DNA of 64,000 nucleotides from Banduia mediterranea (GTDB lineage: Bacteria > Pseudomonadota > Gammaproteobacteria > Nevskiales > Nevskiaceae): the NCBI RefSeq assembly GCF_031846245.1, contig NZ_JAVRIC010000011.1, positions 1 to 64,000 on the forward strand. The letters are read 5' to 3'. Both the position numbers and the translations under genes were made by a program. This document shows, one piece after another, positions 19,401 to 24,668 of this stretch (its first letter is position 1; the number at the start of each line of letters is the position of its first letter). The notes beneath the pieces were generated by a model. That model had not been told where the DNA came from and did not search any database. It saw only the letters and a program-made list of their open reading frames with translations.

Positions 19401-22012
19401 GAGGCGCAAGCCGCATCCACGGTGAAATTGACGCCGCCGAAATCCAGACGGTTGGCGACGCGCCCGGCCACGACGTTGAGCAGGGAGCCGGCGAAGGATT
19501 CCTCGGTCCATTCCGGCAGGCGGTCCCAGACCTCCTCGGACAGGTCCTCGACGAATCGTGGCAGTTCTGCACGCAGTGCGTACTGGGTGCCGAGGTCGCC
19601 GAGACCGCCGCTGGTGCCGAGGATGATCGAGGTGTTCTCGCGGTCGAATCCGCCGTCCGCGAAACCGGCATCGGCCAGTGCGCGCCGCGACACTTCCAGC
19701 GTCAGCAGCTGCATCGGATCGATCGACTTCATCGACCTCGGCGGGATGCCGTAGATCATCGGATCGAACGGCAGCTCGTCGAGAAAACCGCCCCACTTCG
19801 AATAGACCTTGTCGCGCGCGGTACGGTCGGCATCGAAATACAACTGCCAGTCCCAACGCTCCTTGGGCACTTCGCGCAACACGCAGTTCTGACGCAGGAT
19901 GTTGTTCCAGTAGGCATCCGCGGCCAGCGCCTGCGGTAGCAGCGTACCGATGCCGACGATCGCGACGTTCGACGGCGCCGCCGCCGCCGCGCCCTCACGA
20001 CGGATCGTCCAGTTGGCCATCAAGGCCGCCGCACCTTCACTGACTTCCAGATGCAGGTTCTCGACCGGCAGGGCTGCGTCGCGCAGCGTCGCCACCTGGC
20101 CGATCATGTACATGCCGTCGCTCAACTGCTGCTCGGCCGCCACATCCACGATCGTGCCGCTGGCGTCGCGGTTGACGCCCTTGGAGGCGATGCGCAGGCG
20201 CCCCATGTTGAGATCTTCGAGCTCGTCGCGGATCTCGTCGGCGGACTTGCCTTCGCGCAGCAGCTGCCGGCGCTGCGCGTAGAACTCATGAGCGAATTGC
20301 GAATCGACGCAACGCGTGGAGTGCCCTGGCCCGGTCTCCAGGCTCATGGTGCGCCGGCAGGCGATCGCCTGAGCCTGGAAACCTTCGACCACGGCGCCGG
20401 AGCTGACGATCTCCGGCGTGAACAGATAGGCCGTGCCCATCAGCATGCCGATCTTGAAACCGCGCGCCGCCAGTGGCGCCGTCATCGCGGCGATCATCGC
20501 CCCGGAACGCGCGTCGTGTATGCCGCCCGCGAACAGCAGATGGAACTCGCCTTCGCTGCCGGGCGCGGCCTGGGCCAGCAGCATTTCGATCATCTGCTCC
20601 CACAGCGGGAAACTGGCGATCGGCCCGATATGGCCGCCGCATTCGCGGCCCTCGAACACGAAGCGGCGCGCGCCCTGCTCGATGTACATCTTCAGCAGCG
20701 CCGGCGCCGGGGCGTGGATATAGGTGGGAATGCCGCGGCTTTCGAACTGCGCGGCCTGATCCGGGCGGCCACCGGCGATCAGCGCATAGCTGGGCTTGCA
20801 GGCCCAGATCGCCTCGCACTGCTCGTCGCGCAGGGTCTGCGGCACGAAGCCGAGCATGCCCACACCCCAGGGCTGATCGCCGATCTGCCGGCGCGTGGAT
20901 TCCAGCATCTCGCGCACCTGCGGCCCGCGCATCAGCGCCAGCGCCAGGAACGGCAAGGCGCCACCGCGTGCCACATCGACCGCAAATTCCGGGCTGTCCG
21001 ACACGCGCGTCATCGGACCCTGCGCGATCGGGAAACGCGTGCCGTGCGAGGCAGCCAGCGGCGCACCGGGCGACAGGTGTTCGAGCCGGTTGGCCGTTTC
21101 GATGAATTGCTCGCTGGCGGAACGCATCGCCTGCACCAACCTGCCGACGCGTTTGTAGCGCTCGCGATAGATCGCCGCCACACCGATGCCCTGACCCAGC
21201 GGCAACAACTGAGCGGCCCCCCAGCCCAGCCGGGACCGGACTTCGCCGTGCCAGGCCTCGATGGTCAGCTCGCCACTTTCGGCGTCGCGCGAATGGGCTT
21301 CGATCGCCTTCAGCGATTCGCTGCCGGGCCGAGCGTAGACCCGGCACGGCGCATTCGCCAACTCACCGAACAGCCGCGTCTCGGAGCCGTTGAGCCGCGC
21401 CAGCTCCAGCTTGACGCGATCCGAGAGCGCGGATTCGTCGAGCAGCAGCAGTTGGTCGTCGAGCACCACGCCGGCGGCGCCGGCGATGCGCAGGCCGGCC
21501 GCGGAATGCAGGCCGATACCGCCACGCACATGAACCGGCCTGGCCACCTTGCCGAGCAGCTTCTGGGCGAGAATGTAGGCGGTGTCGTCACCGACCCAGC
21601 CACCGGCCTCGTGGCCCTTGGCAACATAGGCGTCGGGCTCGAAACCCAGCGCCGCGATGTCATCCGGCGAACGGATTTCGGCAAACACTGAATGTGCCGA
21701 ATGCGTGCCGGCAGGCAGCGATTCGAAGCGATCGCGGTCCGCATCCACGAGCATCACTACCAGCTCGCGTTCGCCGGCTCTCTCGATCAGGCGCCGGCCC
21801 ATGCCGAGTGACTGTGGCGTCAGTCGCAGACCGATACGGCCACGCGTGCCCGCAAGCAGGCGGTCGAAGTTGTCCTCGACACGCTGCGCGTCGCCGGCGT
21901 GCTCAAGGTCCAGAACCCCGATGGCGCCAGCCCGCGACGCCGCCACAGCGATGCCGGGATGCGAAAAGTCCGCCGGCACCAGACAGAAAATATCGAAACT
22001 GTTTACGTCCAT
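13439..22012 (-). CDS. Giant PUFA/PKS-like synthase subunit: NPD-NPD-KS-AT-ACPx3-KR-DH
   Basis: A 2857-aa enzyme. Two tandem FMN-type 2-nitropropane-dioxygenase-like barrels (about 1-260 with GHEAGG; about 320-660 with GRECGGH) resemble the stand-alone PfaD enoyl reductase. KS spans 680-1125 (Cys869, His1004, His1044). AT spans 1235-1560 (Ser1339 in GHSYGE; GAFH at 1441-1444, a malonyl-type signature). Three near-identical ACPs carry Ser1772, Ser1876 and Ser1980 in GIDSIKR. KR spans about 2070-2550 with a structural half, then TGGARG and Tyr2467. A double-hotdog DH covers 2575-2855 (H2603xxxGxxxxP; D2769xxxQ). This is a nearly complete PUFA-synthase cycle on one chain. Relative to PfaA, an enoyl reductase is fused in front and no chain-length factor is seen. 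It starts 127 bp after the sulfatase-like gene; the product is unknown. Confidence 0.9.
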   Translation of the reverse strand: MDVNSFDIFCLVPADFSHPGIAVAASRAGAIGVLDLEHAGDAQRVEDNFDRLLAGTRGRIGLRLTPQSLGMGRRLIERAGERELVVMLVDADRDRFESLPAGTHSAHSVFAEIRSPDDIAALGFEPDAYVAKGHEAGGWVGDDTAYILAQKLLGKVARPVHVRGGIGLHSAAGLRIAGAAGVVLDDQLLLLDESALSDRVKLELARLNGSETRLFGELANAPCRVYARPGSESLKAIEAHSRDAESGELTIEAWHGEVRSRLGWGAAQLLPLGQGIGVAAIYRERYKRVGRLVQAMRSASEQFIETANRLEHLSPGAPLAASHGTRFPIAQGPMTRVSDSPEFAVDVARGGALPFLALALMRGPQVREMLESTRRQIGDQPWGVGMLGFVPQTLRDEQCEAIWACKPSYALIAGGRPDQAAQFESRGIPTYIHAPAPALLKMYIEQGARRFVFEGRECGGHIGPIASFPLWEQMIEMLLAQAAPGSEGEFHLLFAGGIHDARSGAMIAAMTAPLAARGFKIGMLMGTAYLFTPEIVSSGAVVEGFQAQAIACRRTMSLETGPGHSTRCVDSQFAHEFYAQRRQLLREGKSADEIRDELEDLNMGRLRIASKGVNRDASGTIVDVAAEQQLSDGMYMIGQVATLRDAALPVENLHLEVSEGAAALMANWTIRREGAAAAAPSNVAIVGIGTLLPQALAADAYWNNILRQNCVLREVPKERWDWQLYFDADRTARDKVYSKWGGFLDELPFDPMIYGIPPRSMKSIDPMQLLTLEVSRRALADAGFADGGFDRENTSIILGTSGGLGDLGTQYALRAELPRFVEDLSEEVWDRLPEWTEESFAGSLLNVVAGRVANRLDFGGVNFTVDAACASSLAAISMGVNELETGRSNVVVAGGIDTVQSAFGFLCFSKTQALSPDGQPRTFDQAANGIAISEGLAVIVMKRLEDAERDGDRIYAVIKAAAGSSDGKALGMTAPRPEGQMRAIKRAYAKAGFSPATIGMAEAHGTGTPVGDRAEARTIIESLQAEGAATKSVAIGSVKTLLGHTKASAGVAGLIKVAMSLHHRTLPAHYGVDRPIDTIADPESPVYLLKAPRPWVADPRHPRRGGVSAFGFGGTNFHAVLEEYRDGYAQADVPGAESWPYELIVLRATDETGIAQQLKQLQGLLSSDRHLEFSSFAASLVRDAQLRQSGRCVAAFAARDYEALSADISALSAHVESGKPLPPHIKFSKAVPDSAPKIGLLFPGQGAQYVNMGCEPAVYLEELRAAVELADGELAEVLPQRLSRLIWPESAFTPEVETAQQKRLTQTQHAQPALGAIELGYLWFARRLGLQASAAAGHSYGEYAALMAAGVIDPKTFLRLSAIRGGAMAQASADGVAGGMAAVQADRGVVETHIAAFDGVRVANHNSPQQSVISGPSGQIDAAVKALTDADIRATRLPVSGAFHTELVAAAQAPLSAAIAGAHFAVPEFPVYSNTLGARYPDDASKARALLDRHLLSSVEFVAEIEAMYEAGIRLFLELGPKSICSNMAMATLAGKDARAVSLDGQGGGLRGLLGGIAELVVAGATLDAFALYEPRGLTTYAVAKLSQAMAAPIPSKTTWMLSGGCARALNDPEIRTGKRPALTLETRDAARAQRRARQAPPSAPVAPAASPAPLAAAATGAPVSGDAMAAYQETMRQFLALQERVIGQYLAAAAPAAGEVSGVEPAAPVAASVAAAVSAPEPMAPLATASGTRDSVDYAAVLLAIVAERTGYPEDMLGLDSDLEADLGIDSIKRVEIAGALQKQLPPDAGAQMQAGMETFTRARTLNAIIAALEALAPMAPVAAVSPAALPLTPLASTRIDYKATLLSIVAERTGYPEDMLGLDSDLEADLGIDSIKRVEIAGALQKQLPPDAGAQMQAGMETFTRARTLNAIIAALEALAPMAPIAAVAPAALPLTPLASTRIDYKATLLSIVAERTGYPEDMLGLDSDLEADLGIDSIKRVEIAGALQKQLPADAGAQMQAGMETFTRARTLNAIIAALEALAPTAVVRPPASGLRPPASPPPTEAIAEVPRYVIRPQSVPFIAERGTLSGLVLVCGGDDATRMPLMESLAAQGASVVAVDAIEADSIAASLAVARERHGPVRGVVHLYGMEPLASDSFEDWRNAGQRSVMSLFHWVQALGAELSGIRLVAATRLGGTLGRTAVGNGSVLGGGVSGLIKCLRHEYPDGRFRLVDFDGQTPLTIADYLADELLANDALPEVGYTGDARYATTTVDDALRENAFAPRLSPAADWVVLATGGARGITAELLEEIARPGMRIVLVGRSPEPPAEDARYAAAADATALRQRLIEDARASGQALKPVEFERQLSRLLAAREIRGNLLRLAACGAAVDYQACDVRDVQAFGALIDTVYDRYGRIDAVLHGAGVIEDKLLADKSVESFDRVFGTKIDSAWTLKHRLRPDSLKLLVFFSSVAGRYGNQGQSDYACANEVINRLAWQLSREWTEARVIAVNWGPWDAGMASEGVKRQFRERGMAPIPLAGGRRYFINELAYGPKNEVEVVIGQGPWQQIDGIAPRLDAPAADKPPQAMPLIRQSLRMGSGGALVLPHHFTAESDPYLDDHVINGKRVLPAAGAAEWMAQVAVEGWPGWQLAEVRDLRTLAGVVLDGDKGREVSIRARASTHSGSGEQMISVDIVEPGRKAPLYRASVRLVERFDEIPPPVPPAIQGESLDIATVYRDYLFHTGRFQLMTAIDAFSETGVDAVVRSSTPQEWVGVEGQWLLDPGLVDVAAQLAFVWVRKQHSTSALPARFGQLVRYGKAPLPATLKVLFRLRPPPHDLAIAFDAYFIDAAGDLRLAVLDSESTLWAALNRAAGHS
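15930..16810 (-). repeat. Three tandem 312-bp ACP-coding repeats
   Basis: Within the giant synthase gene, three units of 312 bp (104 codons) encode ACP domains with identical GIDSIKRVEIAGALQ helices. The units are nearly identical at the DNA level, including third-codon positions, and even the Ala/Pro linkers between units 1 and 2 match. This points to recent duplication or continuing gene conversion. Tandem ACPs are a hallmark of PUFA synthases. Confidence 0.95.
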
Positions 22013-22139
22013 GTCTTGCCACCCCAGGGCCTGTTCGCCTTTCGCGCGACGCCGAATCCCGTCGCAGTCGCCGAATATCGACGATCACTGCTGCAATCTG
22101 CTGTATCAACCTTTGTGCCCCCCCCACGCTCGGTTCATA

Positions 22140-22958
22140 CTAGCGCTTGACGCCCTCCAGAAACGGTACTTCCAGTACCTTCTCGTGCACGATCGGGCCA
22201 TGCCCGAAATAGCCGCTTTCGCCAAAGCACTCGCCGTGATCGGCGGTGATGACGAAGTGCGTATCCTTCGGCGCCTTGTCGATCAGCGCGGCCAGCACCT
22301 GGTCAACATATTCCACGGTCTTGGTCTGCTGAAGATGCAGCATCCGCATCTGGTCAGCGTCAAAAAACTGACTATCGGTATCGATTCCCAGATGGTCGTC
22401 CATGCGTTTGAACACCCCGTGCACCCCGGAGATGTGCGGCATCGTCTTCGGATCCAGCATGTACGGATAGTGGGTCTCGCCGAGGTTCAGGAAATGGAAG
22501 CTCGGTTCATCCTCGTCGAATTCGATCTGGTTGACGATGCCGACGAAATCGTTGTGATTCGGCATCAGCTTGTATTCGTCGAAATGCCGGTTCAGATGCG
22601 AGAACGGATTGAGTACCGGCAGCGACACGCGCGCCTCGGTGCGGTAGCCATGGCTCTGCAAGACCTTGGGCAAGGACAGCTCGGGGATGAAACTCTTGAA
22701 CGACAGGCCGTCGATGCCGAGCCGGTCGACCCACTTGGAAAAGTCCTTCTTGTAGACCTCGGACGCGAACACGCCCTGCGGACTCTCGTGCGGAATCATT
22801 CCCATCAGATAGGTGTAGTGGGACGGGCTGGTCCAGGAGGCAAACGAATAGCGTCGCGAGCCCTCGCCCAAGGCATCCATGTTCGGGGTCTTCGCAGCCT
22901 GGTAGCTGTCGAAACGACAGCTGTCCATCACGATGAAGACCAGATTTTTCAATGCCAT
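22140..22958 (-). CDS. Sulfatase/phosphoglycerol-transferase-like alkaline phosphatase superfamily enzyme
   Basis: A 272-aa compact enzyme. The N-terminal beta-strand and metal-binding Asp are in VFIVMDSCRFDSY. The candidate nucleophile loop is WTSPSHY, which lines up with the sulfatase CxPSR motif but has Thr/Ser and His in place of Cys and Arg, so formylglycine activation is not expected. Further metal ligands are in ITADHGECFGESG and GHGPIVHEKVLEVP near the C-terminus. It lacks membrane spans and a signal peptide and is shorter than usual sulfatases. As the first gene of the synthase operon it may add or remove a phosphate- or sulfate-containing group on the product; this is inference. An in-frame ATG at 22997 is an alternative start; 22958 is where homology begins. 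Confidence 0.75.
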   Translation of the reverse strand: MALKNLVFIVMDSCRFDSYQAAKTPNMDALGEGSRRYSFASWTSPSHYTYLMGMIPHESPQGVFASEVYKKDFSKWVDRLGIDGLSFKSFIPELSLPKVLQSHGYRTEARVSLPVLNPFSHLNRHFDEYKLMPNHNDFVGIVNQIEFDEDEPSFHFLNLGETHYPYMLDPKTMPHISGVHGVFKRMDDHLGIDTDSQFFDADQMRMLHLQQTKTVEYVDQVLAALIDKAPKDTHFVITADHGECFGESGYFGHGPIVHEKVLEVPFLEGVKR

Positions 22959-23024
22959 CCTTGTGCGCGCTCCGTGTGGAATTACTGAACTGTCCATGCC
23001 CCTGACGGACAGCGGGTGGGCAGT

Positions 23025-23172
23025 CTAACGGCCGTGCCGCCAAGCGGCACCCCGCAGAATGAATCTGCTGCGGAATGGCCGTTCCCCTACCCACCGCTCG
23101 CATTCGCGAGCGCCGCCTTTCCCGCAAGCGGGCGAGGGTCGGTCGGCATCACGCGGCGCGTGATTCACGTTG
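23025..23172 (+). repeat. Interspersed multi-hairpin repeat, copy C
   Basis: The longest and best preserved copy. It has GGCCGTGCCGCCAAGCGGCA, GCAGAATGAATCTGCTGC, the palindrome CGCTCGCATTCGCGAGCG, CCCGCAAGCGGG and ATCACGCGGCGCGTGAT, ending TTCACGT. Each named segment is itself an inverted repeat, so it can form about four consecutive hairpins. It lies directly upstream of the synthase operon. Confidence 0.8.
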
Positions 23173-23253
23173 ACAATGTAAGGTTTTGCGCATGGCGCCT
23201 CCGGTCATTGACTTCGATACGACCACAACCAGTTCGACTCCTGCAAATCGTGC

Positions 23254-23282
23254 TCGACGCGCTTGCCGCTTTACTCTAGAAT
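23254..23282 (+). promoter_or_regulatory. Candidate sigma-70 promoter for tRNA-Met
   Basis: TCGACG (23254-23259, four of six matches to TTGACA) is separated by 17 bp from TAGAAT (23277-23282, five of six matches to TATAAT). A GC-rich discriminator (TCGCGACCC) follows, typical of stringently controlled stable-RNA promoters. The predicted start would be about 14 bp before the tRNA. Confidence 0.5.
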
Positions 23283-23303
23283 TCGCGACCCTTTTGAGAT
23301 CAT

Positions 23304-23380
23304 GGCTAGGTAGCTCAGCCGGTTAGAGCGCGGCACTCATAATGCTGAGGTCGAGAGTTCGAGTCTCTCCCTAGCCACCA
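23304..23380 (+). tRNA. tRNA-Met (CAT), elongator type
   Basis: A 77-nt cloverleaf with encoded CCA. The acceptor arms GGCTAGG and CCTAGCC pair perfectly. The D-arm is GCTC/GAGC, the anticodon stem CGGCA/TGCTG encloses loop CTCATAA (anticodon CAT), and the T-arm is GAGAG-TTCGAGT-CTCTC. The G1:C72 pair and D-loop match elongator tRNA-Met rather than initiator (which has an unpaired first position) and look less like tRNA-Ile2. Confidence 0.95.
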
Positions 23381-23400
23381 TCTCGACTTCGATGACCGCA

Positions 23401-23437
23401 AGGCTTGCGAAATCCGCTCAACGGAATCCGCAAGCCT
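23401..23437 (+). other. Hairpin downstream of tRNA-Met
   Basis: AGGCTTGCG (23401-23409) and CGCAAGCCT (23429-23437) form a perfect 9-bp stem around a 19-nt loop, 20 bp after the tRNA. No T-run follows, so it is not a canonical intrinsic terminator, but it could stabilise or end the tRNA transcript. Confidence 0.4.
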
Positions 23438-23634
23438 GCCGTTCGTGCCCCCTCGCCGCCATCGGCGACCTTGCCAACGGTTTCTTACGCAATCGCAATG
23501 GTCTATCGCAGGCAAGCGCCATGCCGCTATTCGGCATTTTGCAGGCGTGCGCGTCCGGTTCATGCTTCAATCGACTGCATGGAGCGGGCCCCCACCAAAC
23601 CCATCAAACCCAGCCGACACCGTCAAGAACGAAA

Positions 23635-24633
23635 ATGCGAGGAGACCACGGTGAAAGTCGCCGCGCGATGGACGACATCCCGACAGAGCTGCGCCTCGCC
23701 GCGTCAGGCCAGGTCATGAATGCGGCCCAGTCCGCATCATCACTACTGCCGTTCACGCATTTCGAGGACAAGATCGACGCCTGGCTGGAACAGGGCCACG
23801 CGCAGATGGGCCACAGGCTGTGGTTCCTGGCGCGTCTCGCACCGGCACGCGCGGTCGTGCTGCGCAGCCTGGATGGTTTCGGTTGCATTCCCCCCGGAAC
23901 GGTACTGCGCCTGCCATGCGAACTGTGGCGCGCCGAACAGGCCGACAGCGTGCACATCATTCCCTCGCTGTTGAATGCGGCGCTGTGCATCGACGACGCG
24001 CGCGAAGTTTGCCTGCAGGTCCGGTCCTGGATGTCCGCCCCCCTGCAGGACGCCACCGGGCATGCCTACGCCGCGCTGTTCGCCATGGATTCCACCGCGC
24101 ACGACGACTCGATTCATTCTTGCAGCCACCTGCTCAGGTTCGCAGCGCGTCAGCTTTCGACAATATTTATCGATGAGCAGCGCGACGTGGCGCGGCAGCG
24201 CGATCACGAACGCAGCAGCATGCTGAACAGCACCGACCCCTCCACCGGCCTGTTCACGACCTCGGCCTGGCGTTCGAGCCTTGCGGTGGAGGAACAGCGC
24301 TGTCATCGGCTCGGCGACCCCTGCGGCGCCATCGCGATCCGCATTCAGACATCCACCGAGGACCGCCGAGAGCACGACCGTGCGTTACGCCGGATCGGCT
24401 GGATCGTGCGTTCGCTGGTTCAGAGCCCGCATCTGGCGGCACGCACCGACGATCATCTGCTCGGCGTGCTGTGCATCGGCATCCACGCACCAGAGACGCA
24501 AAGTCTGGCGCAGTCCCTGCGCGCCGCCTTTGACCAGGAACAACTGCCCGTCAAGCTCGCGCATGCGCAACGCGACTCCGCTTCACGCAATCTGCCAAGC
24601 GCCTGGCTGACGGCACTGCGTGAGGTTGTCTGA
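23635..24633 (+). CDS. Hypothetical protein with degenerate GGDEF-like C-terminal domain
   Basis: A roughly 332-aa soluble protein. The C-terminal 140 residues follow the outline of a GGDEF domain: DPSTGLFTTSAWRSSL mimics the DxLTGLxNR start, then an AIAIRI strand and RTDDHLLGVLCIG where the signature should be. The GG(D/E)EF residues themselves are absent, so diguanylate cyclase activity is not expected. The N-terminal 180 residues (PGTVLRLP, PLQDATGHAYAALFAMD) look GAF-like, which would fit a ligand or redox sensor. Its role is unknown. The start is uncertain: ATGs at 23635 and 23668 are both possible and neither has a strong Shine-Dalgarno. It precedes rlmKL by 35 bp on the same strand. 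Confidence 0.55.
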   Translation: MRGDHGESRRAMDDIPTELRLAASGQVMNAAQSASSLLPFTHFEDKIDAWLEQGHAQMGHRLWFLARLAPARAVVLRSLDGFGCIPPGTVLRLPCELWRAEQADSVHIIPSLLNAALCIDDAREVCLQVRSWMSAPLQDATGHAYAALFAMDSTAHDDSIHSCSHLLRFAARQLSTIFIDEQRDVARQRDHERSSMLNSTDPSTGLFTTSAWRSSLAVEEQRCHRLGDPCGAIAIRIQTSTEDRREHDRALRRIGWIVRSLVQSPHLAARTDDHLLGVLCIGIHAPETQSLAQSLRAAFDQEQLPVKLAHAQRDSASRNLPSAWLTALREVV

Positions 24634-24668
24634 GACAGGCAAGCGTTTCAACACGGATAATCCCCCCG

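Larger units (their letters stand above)
22959..23303. other. Intergenic region between synthase operon and tRNA-Met
   Basis: A 345-bp divergent gap. It contains repeat copy C (23025-23172) and, closer to the tRNA, a candidate stable-RNA promoter. The promoter of the leftward synthase operon should lie at about 22960-23030 or inside the repeat, but no convincing sigma-70 pair is visible there. Confidence 0.6.

Noticed and set aside
22507-23127. 206-codon minus-strand frame covering repeat copy C
   Set aside because: It mixes translated repeat sequence with a shifted frame of the sulfatase-like gene, so it is spurious.
23304-23380. tRNA-Met as an integration site for an island carrying the synthase operon
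   Set aside because: The operon lies on the 5' side of the tRNA, and no direct repeat of the tRNA 3' end and no integrase was seen in the window.
23651-23719. GTG start with a strong GAGGAG site before the degenerate GGDEF gene
   Set aside because: It is in a different frame and opens only a 22-codon peptide; no evidence of a frameshift linking it to the main frame.
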